NCBI RefSeq assembly: GCF_009801115.1
Contig: NZ_VTOL01000001.1
Coordinates: forward strand, 248,001-312,000
Length of the DNA stretch: 64,000 nucleotides
Reading direction: 5' to 3'
From: Dyadobacter sp. 3J3
Lineage (GTDB): Bacteria > Bacteroidota > Bacteroidia > Cytophagales > Spirosomataceae
In this document: positions 44,026 to 52,107 of the stretch, piece after piece
Numbering within the stretch: the first letter of the stretch is position 1
How the letters are laid out: the number at the start of each line of letters is the position of its first letter
The notes under the pieces: model-generated
Database searches by the model: none
What the model was told of the DNA's origin: nothing
The model's input: the letters and a program-made list of their open reading frames with translations, nothing else
Position numbers and translations under genes: made by a program

Positions 44026-45000
44026 TTATTCTCCTGCTTTTTCTGAAATCAGATAATCGCCTGATTTTGATATTGATTGTTTTACAAAAAGTTCTCCAAG
44101 AAACCCAGCCAGAAACAATTGTGATCCTACCATGATTGCTACCAGGGCAAGAAAGAACAAAGGATTTTCTGTCACATTCCGGTATTGTTCATGAGAAATG
44201 TAAATTTTATAAATTTTCGTCCCAAGAAGCCAGAAAGCGATAAGACTTCCAAGAAAAAACATAAGCGTTCCAAGACTTCCAAATAAATGCATCGGACGAC
44301 GTCCAAATTTATTGACGAAAGCAATCGAAAGCAAATCCAGAAAGCCAAAAACAAACCTTTCCAGGCCAAATTTTGTGTATCCGTATTTCCTCGCCTGATG
44401 CTGGACTACCTTTTCTCCGATTTTACCAAAACCGTTCCATTTGGCAATAACGGGAATATAACGGTGCATTTCCCCATAAATGGTAACATTTTTAACAACC
44501 TCTTTCCGGTATGCTTTCAATCCGCAATTAAAATCATGCAGTTCCACACCAGAAATTCCGCGTGTTGCTGCATTAAATATTTTGGTAGGGATTGTCTTCG
44601 TAATCGGGTCATATCGTTTCTTTTTCCAACCTGAAACCAGATCGTAACGATCGTCTTTGATCATGCGGTAAAGTTCCGGAATTTCATCCGGACTATCCTG
44701 CAAATCCGCGTCCATGGTAATGATCACATCCCCACGGGCCGCCTGAAAACCAGTTTGTAAAGCAGCTGTTTTTCCATAATTACGAACAAAACGATGCCCT
44801 TTGATATTCGGGTTTTTCAGCGATAAATCGACTATAACGTCCCAGGAGCGATCTTTGCTTCCGTCATCAATGAACAAGACTTCGTATGTGAAATTATTTT
44901 CATTCATCACGCGCGCAATCCACTCGCTAAGCTCTGGCAAAGACTCCTCTTCATTGAAAAGCGGGATGACAACGGATATTTGAATTGCTGAATTGGTCAT
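44026..45000 (-). CDS. Family 2 glycosyltransferase, DPM/GtrB type
   Basis: The 324-residue product has a GT-A domain in the first 230 residues: QISVVIPLFNEEESLPELSE, LFIDDGSKDRSWDV, GKTAALQTGFQAARGDVII, and the DxD-type motif TMDADLQDSPDEIPEL. Two C-terminal membrane helices (about residues 235-260 and 275-300) are typical of DPM1/GtrB-like enzymes that charge a polyprenyl phosphate lipid at the inner leaflet. The donor sugar is unknown. A GT of this kind often supplies lipid-linked sugar to a GT39-type membrane enzyme, like the one at 59.3 kb, but they are far apart. Confidence 0.92.
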   Translation of the reverse strand: MTNSAIQISVVIPLFNEEESLPELSEWIARVMNENNFTYEVLFIDDGSKDRSWDVIVDLSLKNPNIKGHRFVRNYGKTAALQTGFQAARGDVIITMDADLQDSPDEIPELYRMIKDDRYDLVSGWKKKRYDPITKTIPTKIFNAATRGISGVELHDFNCGLKAYRKEVVKNVTIYGEMHRYIPVIAKWNGFGKIGEKVVQHQARKYGYTKFGLERFVFGFLDLLSIAFVNKFGRRPMHLFGSLGTLMFFLGSLIAFWLLGTKIYKIYISHEQYRNVTENPLFFLALVAIMVGSQLFLAGFLGELFVKQSISKSGDYLISEKAGE

Positions 45001-45064
45001 GAATTATGTACTAGGGTGATACCTGCACACCCGTATTTGGGTGCAAAGTTCGTGTTTTTCCTGA

Positions 45065-45787
45065 TCAAAATATCAAATAATAGTCTTTCAATAATTTCTT
45101 AAACTCCGAATGATAGGTTTTGCCGTCCTCCTCGTAGATAAATAATTCGGAGGTAACCGGCCGGTTATCAGCCATTTCGTCCTTATTAAAACGCGTCAAT
45201 TTCCGAAAAGCTTTCTTTCCTTTTTGATGATACAAAGTTAACTCAAGTGCCAGATTCCAACCTGATTTTTTCGCAAGATCCTGAAAAATAAGCCCTTCAT
45301 CAACCGGCAGCAGGACATTCCAGCTCCCATTTGGAAGTAATAATCTTTCAACCGAGATCAACAAATCGTCAAAAGAAAGAGAATCAGCATGATGCGCCAG
45401 GTTTATTTTAGCGTCCGGAGATTTTAAATCAGATTGAAAAAAAGGTGGATTTGTAATAATACAATCAAACTTTTCATTTAATGAAAAATCCTGAATTGCA
45501 GCATTAAAAACCTCAATCTGATTATGAAACGGACTTTTAAAGACATTTTCAGTCGCCTGCAAATATGCTTCCACATCCAATTCCACAGCACTTATTTTCG
45601 CTGTTTTATTTCGTTGGGCAACCATCATTGACAATAATCCGGTACCAGCTCCTATATCCAGAATTCTTTTTGCATTTTCAACATCAGCCCAGGCACCAAA
45701 AACACAGGCGTCGGTGCATACTTTCATTGCACTTTTGTCCTGGTCAATCGTAAACTGTTTGAATTTAAAAAATGAATTTCTGGCCAT
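45065..45787 (-). CDS. tRNA1(Val) N6-adenine methyltransferase-like (TrmN6)
   Basis: The 240-residue product is a Rossmann-fold methyltransferase: FKQFTIDQDKSAMKVCTDAC is the YfiC/TrmN6-type opening, ILDIGAGTGLLSMMVAQRN the SAM site, AVELDVEAYLQATENV motif II and IITNPPFFQSDLKSPD the NPPF catalytic motif of N6-adenine enzymes. It likely modifies A37 of tRNA-Val. Two bases separate it from the RNase H gene. Specificity is inferred from family resemblance. Confidence 0.9.
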   Translation of the reverse strand: MARNSFFKFKQFTIDQDKSAMKVCTDACVFGAWADVENAKRILDIGAGTGLLSMMVAQRNKTAKISAVELDVEAYLQATENVFKSPFHNQIEVFNAAIQDFSLNEKFDCIITNPPFFQSDLKSPDAKINLAHHADSLSFDDLLISVERLLLPNGSWNVLLPVDEGLIFQDLAKKSGWNLALELTLYHQKGKKAFRKLTRFNKDEMADNRPVTSELFIYEEDGKTYHSEFKKLLKDYYLIF

Positions 45788-45789
45788 AT

Positions 45790-46428
45790 TTATTTTCTTC
45801 CAAAATCTGCCGGATTTTCACCCCAGTATTCTGTTTCCCATTTCAGGATTTTATTTGGATAGGTATTACTGGCCAACCACCTTTCCGCTCTTTGCAGCAT
45901 TTCAAAAACCGGCTTGTTTCTGGGCGTTAATTGCAATTTTGTATTTGCATGTTTCTTTTTGATCCAGCTTATCGCCGTTCTGGAATCTGAATAAATAGGA
46001 ATCTCACTATTATTTTTTTGGAGGTAAGCCAATCCGTGCACGATCGCGAGAAACTCTCCAATATTATTAGTAGCATCTTTGAACGGACCTTGCAGGAAAA
46101 TTCTCTCTCCTGTTTGGAGATAGGTTCCCTGATATTCCATATCGCCGGAGGCCGTATTCCAGGCGGCATCAACGGCAATGGCGTTTTTTATAGGCTGACC
46201 AATATTGGCAGGTGCAATTTTGGCAACAACTTTTGCAGCGTTTTCTTTTTTCTGAACATACTCCCAGTAATTCCTCTGAATCGCTGTTTCCGCTTCCTCA
46301 ATTGAATCAAAAGATTTGTAACGGGCATCTTCAAAACCCTTGATTTGTGCTTCACATTCTTTCCAATCGGTAAACACACCTGTTTGTCTACCTTGCCACA
46401 CTACATAAAATTTTGTCTTTTTTGCCAT
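45790..46428 (-). CDS. Ribonuclease H with N-terminal viroplasmin domain
   Basis: The 212-residue product has a Cauli_VI-type substrate-binding domain over residues 1-50 (KFYVVWQGRQTGVFTDWKEC) and a C-terminal RNase H domain with catalytic acids in AIAVDAAWN, NNIGEFLAIVHGL, IYSDSRTAISWI and ENPADFGRK. It should cleave RNA in RNA-DNA hybrids. The architecture matches eukaryotic-like RNase H1 found in many Bacteroidota. It overlaps in operon with the methyltransferase gene (two bases) and peptidase T (nine bases). Confidence 0.93.
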   Translation of the reverse strand: MAKKTKFYVVWQGRQTGVFTDWKECEAQIKGFEDARYKSFDSIEEAETAIQRNYWEYVQKKENAAKVVAKIAPANIGQPIKNAIAVDAAWNTASGDMEYQGTYLQTGERIFLQGPFKDATNNIGEFLAIVHGLAYLQKNNSEIPIYSDSRTAISWIKKKHANTKLQLTPRNKPVFEMLQRAERWLASNTYPNKILKWETEYWGENPADFGRK

Positions 46429-46437
46429 TATTACAAA

Positions 46438-47673
46438 CTAACTTCTTTCCTCCCAAACCTGAGCCAGGTTTACAATAACCTCCACCGCTTTTTCCATATC
46501 CTGAACAGAAACCCACTCCAATCGGGAATGAAATGCATGTTCGCCAGCAAATATATTCGGGCAGGGCAAACCCATAAATGATAATCTTGAACCATCCGTT
46601 CCTCCACGAATACTTCTGGTAATCGGATTCAATCCTGAACGTTTCATCGCTTCCGTAGCATAATCAATAACCTGAGGATATTGGCTAAGAATTTCCTTCA
46701 TATTCCGGTATTGCTGCGTCACCTTAAATTCACTTTTCGAATTTGGATAATTCACCATCACCCGATCCAGAATTCCTTTCAATAACAGTTCTTTTTCGTG
46801 TAAACCTGCTTCATTGAAATCTCGGATAATGAAATCGATCACCACTTTTTCCTGAATTCCTTCAATATGTCCCGGATGAATGAATCCTTCTTTTCCTTCC
46901 GTAGTTTCCGGTGAAAGTGAATCTTTTGGTAAAACAGCCAGGATTTCTCCCGCAATTTTAAGGGCGTTTTCAAGCTTTCCAATGGCATATCCGGGATGTG
47001 TACTAACGCCGTGAATCGTAATTTTTACACCATCCGCAGAAAATGTTTCATCCTCCATCGTACCGACAGCTTCTCCATCAACGGTATAGCCAAAATCCGC
47101 CGCCAATTTCACCAGATCTACCTTTTCGGTACCTCGCCCCACCTCTTCATCCGGGGTAAAAAGTATTTTGATAACGCCATGTTTTATTCTGGAATCTGTT
47201 ACTAATATCTCCGCCGCAGCCATGATTTCCGCAACACCGGCTTTGTTATCTGCCCCCAAAAGTGTTGTTCCACTTGCTGTTACAATATCATTTCCAATCT
47301 GATTTTTCAGATCCGGATGTTCTGACATTCTGATCACCTGCTCGTTATCATCCGGCAATACTATATCAGTCCCGTTCCAACTCTGATGCACAATTGGCTC
47401 TACATTTGCTCCTGACACATCCGGAGACGTATCCACATGCGAGCAAAAACAAATGACTGGAATATTTTCCTTGTCGGAATTCGCTGGAATTGTAGCATAA
47501 ACGTAGCCATGTTCATCCAGATGAGCATCTTCAATGCCCAATTCCTGTAATTCAACCACAAGCTGATTGCTCAGATCCCGTTGTTTTTCCGTACTTGGAA
47601 AACTTGTAGACTGCGGATCAGATTGTGTGTCAACCTGAACATAGCTAAGAAACCGGTTTAGAACGGAAGACAT
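46438..47673 (-). CDS. pepT: Peptidase T (tripeptidase)
   Basis: The 411-residue product is an M20 metallopeptidase of the PepT type: CFCSHVDTSPDVSGANVEPI, LLGADNKAGVAEIMAA, FTPDEEVGRGTEKVDL and FIHPGHIEGIQEKVVIDFII supply the two-metal ligands, while RSIRGGTDGSRLSFMGLPCP and GEHAFHSRLEWVSV complete the site. It releases N-terminal residues from tripeptides in the cytoplasm. The length equals that of the family. It heads a minus-strand run with RNase H and TrmN6-like genes. Confidence 0.96.
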   Translation of the reverse strand: MSSVLNRFLSYVQVDTQSDPQSTSFPSTEKQRDLSNQLVVELQELGIEDAHLDEHGYVYATIPANSDKENIPVICFCSHVDTSPDVSGANVEPIVHQSWNGTDIVLPDDNEQVIRMSEHPDLKNQIGNDIVTASGTTLLGADNKAGVAEIMAAAEILVTDSRIKHGVIKILFTPDEEVGRGTEKVDLVKLAADFGYTVDGEAVGTMEDETFSADGVKITIHGVSTHPGYAIGKLENALKIAGEILAVLPKDSLSPETTEGKEGFIHPGHIEGIQEKVVIDFIIRDFNEAGLHEKELLLKGILDRVMVNYPNSKSEFKVTQQYRNMKEILSQYPQVIDYATEAMKRSGLNPITRSIRGGTDGSRLSFMGLPCPNIFAGEHAFHSRLEWVSVQDMEKAVEVIVNLAQVWEERS

Positions 47674-47716
47674 ATTTACTCAAAAATTAGAATGAATATT
47701 GACTGTTTGAATCTCC

Positions 47717-48184
47717 TTATGAAGCAATAATCCCAGCCAGATCAGCCGGTGAATAATTGATATTTTTCAATGTTTTGTCGTCAGCAGTACGGTAAACAAG
47801 GTATTTCCCGTTGTCTTCTTTGAAATAACATTCAGTACCTTTTGCATTATAATGTGCAACAGTCGCTTCTGCTTCTTCCACACTTGCACAAGCTTTTGAC
47901 ATGTTGGAACGCTGTACTTCGTCAAACAATTCTCTGAATTTATTACCCAATCCAAATTCCAGAACTGCCCCTGAAAGTACATATTGAAGATCGCAAAGTG
48001 CGTCAGCAATTTCTACAAGATCCTTTTCAAGAATCGCAACTTCCAGCTCTTTCAATTCCTCAGCCAAAAGTGCAACACGCAGGCGGCTACGGTCCTCAGA
48101 TGGAATTGTGGGTGTTTCAAGAATCGGATGTTTGAATGTAGTATGAAATTCAGCGACCTGGTTAAGACTATCTAATTGTTGCAT
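47717..48184 (-). CDS. MazG-like all-alpha NTP pyrophosphohydrolase
   Basis: The ATG start gives 155 residues (MQQLDSLNQVAEFH); an in-frame TTG 39 bases upstream is not favoured. The EExxE...ExxD pattern of the all-alpha NTP pyrophosphatase superfamily is seen in LLAEELKELEVAI and DLVEIADALCDLQYVLSGAV, forming a metal site for nucleoside triphosphates. VSLSM-like segments are absent, so it is closer to the HisE/MazG-related housecleaning group. The C-terminal ECYFKEDNGKYLVYRTADDK is a beta extension. The substrate is not determined. Confidence 0.85.
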   Translation of the reverse strand: MQQLDSLNQVAEFHTTFKHPILETPTIPSEDRSRLRVALLAEELKELEVAILEKDLVEIADALCDLQYVLSGAVLEFGLGNKFRELFDEVQRSNMSKACASVEEAEATVAHYNAKGTECYFKEDNGKYLVYRTADDKTLKNINYSPADLAGIIAS

Positions 48185-48246
48185 TTTATTACCTGTATTT
48201 ATTATTAAAAATTCACAAATCAATACGTTATGTCAGCGTATCGGCT

Positions 48247-48816
48247 TTATAATATAAGATTCGTTTTAAAAAGTTTGATTGCAATCGCCAGCAGAATAAT
48301 TCCAAAAACCTTGCGAAGAATATCCGTTCCGCCCTGCCCAAGTTTACTTTCAATCCAATAGGATGATTTTAGAACGAGGTAAACGAAGAACAAATTGAGC
48401 AGAACACCTACTAAAATATTATTGATCTCATAGGTTGTACGTAAGGCCAGCAGCGTTGTCATCGTACCGGCTCCGGCAATAATCGGGAAAGCAATCGGGA
48501 CAATGGATGCTGCACTGACACTTATATTGTCATGCTTGAAAATGTTTCTTCCCAATATCATTTCCAATCCCAGAAGAAATAAAATGATAGCACCTGCCAC
48601 GGCAAAAGAAGCCACATCAACCCCAAAAAGGCTTAAAAGCCTTTCTCCCAGAAACAAAAAAGAAATCATAATGGCTCCGGCGGCAAGTGTCGCTTTTTCG
48701 GATTCGATCTTGCCTAATTTCTTTCGAAAATCAACAATAATGGGAATAGAACCCAGCACATCGATCACCGAAAAGAGAATCAGCGTTACAGAAAGTATTT
48801 CTTTGACATTGAACAT
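48247..48816 (-). CDS. MarC-family integral membrane protein
   Basis: The ATG gives 189 residues starting MFNVKEILSVTLILF; a TTG 30 bases upstream would add a charged stretch before the first helix. Six membrane helices are visible. FSVIDVLGSIPIIVDFRKKL carries the family's Asp and Gly-Ser-x-Pro signature, and FPIIAGAGTMTTLLAL matches its second repeat. MarC proteins were once tied to multidrug resistance but have no settled function. It is monocistronic, between a MazG-like gene and a Nudix-like gene. Confidence 0.88.
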   Translation of the reverse strand: MFNVKEILSVTLILFSVIDVLGSIPIIVDFRKKLGKIESEKATLAAGAIMISFLFLGERLLSLFGVDVASFAVAGAIILFLLGLEMILGRNIFKHDNISVSAASIVPIAFPIIAGAGTMTTLLALRTTYEINNILVGVLLNLFFVYLVLKSSYWIESKLGQGGTDILRKVFGIILLAIAIKLFKTNLIL

Positions 48817-48909
48817 TGCGACACCAATTCGAGGATTAAGCCGCAAAGTTGAACAAAACAGACTGCTTACACAAACCTTTTTCCGGAAGCCCGCTGAAAT
48901 AAATACGGT

Positions 48910-49611
48910 TTATGTATTACCATTAGGAAGAAAATTCAAAAAAGTATTGAACTGCTTTTTGTATTTCTCCTCGTTGATTTTATAAAAGTAAGCTCCCTTT
49001 TTGGAAAAGCCTTTTTGTTTTTCTTCCAGTTTGACCAACAAATGGGTTGATAATAATTTCCTGCTGAAATTTCTTTTATCCAATTCTGTTCCAAAAATAG
49101 CTTCGTACAATTTCTGTAATTGGGGTATAGTAAATTTCTCAGGAAGCAGCTCAAAACCAATCGGATGCTGGGACGCTTTGTAACGCAAATGTTCAATCGC
49201 CATTTCTACCATAGCACTATGGTCAAACAATAATTGTGGCAGTTCCTGCATGGAAAACCATTGAGCCTCAAAGTTTTTCGAGATTTTATTATCGTAATCC
49301 TCCACATTGATCAAGGCAAAATAGGCAACAGAAACGGTGCGTTCCACTGGGTCACGCATGGGATTTCCGAACGTGTGCAGCTGTTCGAGATATATGTCGG
49401 TAAGACTTGTCAATTCAAAAAGAATACGGTTGGAAGCCTGTTCCAGACTTTCCTCGGGCTGCACCCATCCACCCATTAAAGACCAGGTGTGATGCTCATC
49501 TTCAATACCGCGCTTTACCAGTAATAATTTTAATTCATGACCATCAAATCCAAAAATAATGGAATCGAGGGCCACCAGACACTTTGTTTGTGTCTGGTAT
49601 TGATGCAACAT
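48910..49611 (-). CDS. Nudix-domain protein with C-terminal winged helix, likely regulator
   Basis: The ATG gives 233 residues; a GTG 12 bases upstream is possible. The N-terminal Nudix fold has LVALDSIIFGFDGHELKLLL and LMGGWVQPEESLEQASNRIL then FELTSL. In the Nudix box GX5EX7REUXEEXGU the REUXEE part reads RILFEL, so two of the catalytic Glu positions are lost. The C-terminal domain (FTIPQLQKLYEAIFGTELDK, RNFSRKLLSTHLL) is the winged helix of NrtR/AraR-type regulators. I infer an effector-sensing repressor rather than a hydrolase. The class V aminotransferase is next on the same strand. Confidence 0.88.
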   Translation of the reverse strand: MLHQYQTQTKCLVALDSIIFGFDGHELKLLLVKRGIEDEHHTWSLMGGWVQPEESLEQASNRILFELTSLTDIYLEQLHTFGNPMRDPVERTVSVAYFALINVEDYDNKISKNFEAQWFSMQELPQLLFDHSAMVEMAIEHLRYKASQHPIGFELLPEKFTIPQLQKLYEAIFGTELDKRNFSRKLLSTHLLVKLEEKQKGFSKKGAYFYKINEEKYKKQFNTFLNFLPNGNT

Positions 49612-49690
49612 ATCTATTAACACGGTGGTGTTTCTGAGAATTGAATAAAAAACATTTAAACTAATAAATACAATTTGCTTGTATTACTAC

Positions 49691-50755
49691 TCATCGGGCG
49701 GTTTCGGAATACGTTTTCAGGAAAACTTTCAGCTGATTGATTTCATCTAAAGTAATGGCAGGAAAATTAGCGATACGAAAACTGGTTTCTTTCCAGGAGC
49801 CATATCCATTTCCCAGCATAATACCATTTTTCTTTGCTGCTTTTTTGATAGAAGCAATTTGTTGTTTTTCACCCAAAACAGCAATAACCGTATCCGATCG
49901 AACTTCTTCATTGTCAACAAGAACATTAAAACCTGATTCAGACAAAAACTGGTACCAGTCTTTTGCTCTATCCTTGATTTGAATTGAAATTTCCGAAAGT
50001 ATTTCCACTTGCTGCAAAACACGGCCAGCCAAATAAATTCCCAGTGCATTGGGCGTGTAAGGAGTTTGGTATTTCAAAAAGTTATCCCGAACAAAAAGTA
50101 AGCTGTTGTAATGATCTCGCTCGCCAATTTTTTCAGCCTGCTGAACCGCTTTTGGAGAAACCACCATTACACTTAATCCAGCCGGTAATCCAAAACATTT
50201 CTGCACAGAAGCATACCACACATCCGCAGATTTCCATGGAAAAATGACGCCAGCCATCGAAGAAGTAGCATCGACGGCAATAACTTTCTCCGTTTTTTTT
50301 CTTAATTCTTCAAAAAATGAATCGGGTAAAGCTGTTCCATTGGAAGTTTCATTATGGGTCAAACAAATTGCATCGCTATCCTGATCCGCAATAATATCGG
50401 AGATTTCGGGTAAAGAATTTAAATCAAAAAATAAACCGTTGGATGCCGGTTTTATCTTCCGGGTATATTCCAGCCATTTCTCTCCAAAAGCGCCATTAAA
50501 AACATGAAGACTTTTTGTTTCAATTATTGATTGCGCAATGATTTCCCAGCATTCCGTAGCAGATGAGCAAAAATAAATCTCATAATCCGCCGGGATTTCC
50601 AGTTTCAGTTTCATCATGTCAATAGTCTCTTTGAGCATTTTCATAAATGGCTCACTGCGATGATTGACACTTAAAATTCCACTTTGATAAGCGTCAAATA
50701 AATACTGCTCGATTTGTGGATAAACTTTCGAAGGGCCGGGATAAAAGGTAATCAT
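49691..50755 (-). CDS. Class V aminotransferase, phosphoserine/alanine-glyoxylate-like
   Basis: The 354-residue PLP enzyme opens with FYPGPSKVYPQIEQYLFD, then LSVNHRSEPFMKMLKET, IYFCSSATECWEIIAQSI and LTHNETSNGTALPD, all close to SerC or alanine-glyoxylate-type enzymes. AVDATSSMAGVIFPWKSADV contains the Asp contacting the cofactor and YASVQKCFGLPAGLSVMVVS holds the lysine for the Schiff base. A phosphoserine transaminase role is likely because no other serC is seen here, but the sequence alone does not settle it. It precedes two dispersed repeats and dapA. Confidence 0.85.
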   Translation of the reverse strand: MITFYPGPSKVYPQIEQYLFDAYQSGILSVNHRSEPFMKMLKETIDMMKLKLEIPADYEIYFCSSATECWEIIAQSIIETKSLHVFNGAFGEKWLEYTRKIKPASNGLFFDLNSLPEISDIIADQDSDAICLTHNETSNGTALPDSFFEELRKKTEKVIAVDATSSMAGVIFPWKSADVWYASVQKCFGLPAGLSVMVVSPKAVQQAEKIGERDHYNSLLFVRDNFLKYQTPYTPNALGIYLAGRVLQQVEILSEISIQIKDRAKDWYQFLSESGFNVLVDNEEVRSDTVIAVLGEKQQIASIKKAAKKNGIMLGNGYGSWKETSFRIANFPAITLDEINQLKVFLKTYSETAR

Positions 50756-50893
50756 GAGTTTTAATATTTAAAACAAACGAATAGTTTGATTGTATTTCAA
50801 TTTGAAGTCTCAATTTAAACAAAGCAGGTTCTTCATCTTATCAAACAGAGATGATAAAAAATCAATTCTATTTATTTAGATAAAGAACCTTCA

Positions 50894-50969
50894 TATGTCA
50901 CCCTTTCAGGGTTTGTATCTTTGATAGTATTCGAATTTTCTTTAATACTATCACCCCTTCGGGGTTTTC
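50894..50969 (+). repeat. Dispersed ~80-bp repeat, copy B
   Basis: This copy starts TATGTCACCCTTTCAGGGTT and ends TTCTTTAATACTATCACCCC plus TTCGGGGTTTTC. It matches copies A and C in its ends and spacing, with a different 24-base middle. It is the forward half of an inverted pair. Confidence 0.75.
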
Positions 50970-51027
50970 ACTTCAATATGTTTGTAATGATTAAAAATGG
51001 AAAATGTCTTCAATTTTACCTTCCAAA

Positions 51028-51104
51028 TAACAATCCCGAAGGGATGACATTATTATAGAAAATCTCGATTCTCACCTGACGAAAAACCCTGAAAGGGGGA
51101 CATA
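51028..51104 (-). repeat. Dispersed ~80-bp repeat, copy C
   Basis: On the minus strand this copy reads TATGTCCCCCTTTCAGGGTT, then a 24-base middle, then TTCTATAATAATGTCATCCC and TTCGGGATTGTTATT. The ATAATAATGTCA block is identical to copy A. It faces copy B across 58 bases. Confidence 0.75.
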
Positions 51105-51154
51105 AAACTATCGACCAATTCCAAGCCAACAAATAGAACTGCTAAAAAAGAGAC

Positions 51155-52045
51155 TTACATAAACCCTTCCCTAACCATCGCTTTCTCTAATTTTTCACCC
51201 AGTTGCGCAGATGCTTTCAACAACGGCAAACGTACTTCCGAACTGCAAACACCTTTAATTTCAAGGCATTTTTTTATTCCAACCGGATTGGATTCAATAT
51301 ACAGCAAGGTATCAAATTCCAGGAATGCGAGCTGTAAAGCCGCTGCATCCTTGAAATTTCCTTCCAATGCATGCCAAGTCAAATCGGTAAATTCACGTGG
51401 AAAAGCGTTCGCGATCACGGAAATCACGCCATGCCAGCCAACACTCACCATAGTCGTTACAAGATTATCATCGCCCGAAAGCAAAATAAAATCTTTCGGA
51501 GCTTTGGCAGCAAGTTCCATGCTTTGTTCAATACTTCCGCCTGCATCTTTAATTCCGATAATGTTCGGATGTTCTGCAAGTTTCAGGATCGTTTCGGCTT
51601 TCATGTTGATAACCGTGCGACCAGGAACATTATAAAGCAAAACCGGAACTGGTGACGCATCCGCAATGGCTGTAAAATGCGCTATAATTCCTTCCTGAGT
51701 AGGTTTATTGTAATATGGACAAACAGACAAAATCGCATCCACACCATTCAGGTCCGTCTTTCGGATCGTTTCCAAAACCGCTCTCGTGTCATTTCCACCC
51801 AAACCATACACAATAGGAAGTTCCTTTATGTTATGCTTCTTTGAAAATGCCAGAATTTCGTTTTTTTCCTCTGTCGAGATCGTTGGCGATTCACCGGTTG
51901 TGCCCTGCACGACCAGATAATCCACGCCTCCCTCAGATACGAATTCGATTAACTTTCTTAACCCAGCGTAGTCAATTTCCTGATGCTCATCAAAGGGTGT
52001 AATCAGCGCTGCTCCGACTCCTTTGAAACGTTCGTCCAATGGCAT
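51155..52045 (-). CDS. dapA: 4-hydroxy-tetrahydrodipicolinate synthase
   Basis: The 296-residue product is a class I aldolase barrel of the DapA family: ALITPFDEHQEIDYAGLRKL, VVQGTTGESPTISTEEKNEI, LLYNVPGRTVINM with the catalytic Tyr, and HPNIIGIKDAGG with the Schiff-base Lys. It condenses pyruvate with aspartate semialdehyde in lysine and diaminopimelate synthesis. The length is typical. A TAACTTTG -7-like box lies 32 bases upstream. A related pyruvate-aldolase such as NanA is less likely given the GTTGESPT motif. Confidence 0.95.
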   Translation of the reverse strand: MPLDERFKGVGAALITPFDEHQEIDYAGLRKLIEFVSEGGVDYLVVQGTTGESPTISTEEKNEILAFSKKHNIKELPIVYGLGGNDTRAVLETIRKTDLNGVDAILSVCPYYNKPTQEGIIAHFTAIADASPVPVLLYNVPGRTVINMKAETILKLAEHPNIIGIKDAGGSIEQSMELAAKAPKDFILLSGDDNLVTTMVSVGWHGVISVIANAFPREFTDLTWHALEGNFKDAAALQLAFLEFDTLLYIESNPVGIKKCLEIKGVCSSEVRLPLLKASAQLGEKLEKAMVREGFM

Positions 52046-52076
52046 TATTTCTTATATAATTATTGATTTTAAAACA

Positions 52077-52084
52077 CAAAGTTA
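52077..52084 (-). promoter_or_regulatory. Possible -7 box of dapA (TAACTTTG)
   Basis: On the minus strand TAACTTTG matches TAnnTTTG and lies 31 bases before the dapA ATG, between dapA and the ligA stop. No clear TTTG -33 element is seen. Confidence 0.35.
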
Positions 52085-52107
52085 GTTACCTGTCTCAATT
52101 TCCTTCA

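Larger units (their letters stand above)
50756..51154. other. Repeat-bearing intergenic region
   Basis: This 400-base gap between the aminotransferase and dapA holds no gene. It carries two inverted copies of the dispersed ~80-bp repeat (50894-50969 and 51028-51104) with about 58 AT-rich bases between them, so the pair can fold back. The outer parts are AT-rich leader sequence of the aminotransferase and 3' sequence of dapA. Confidence 0.6.
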
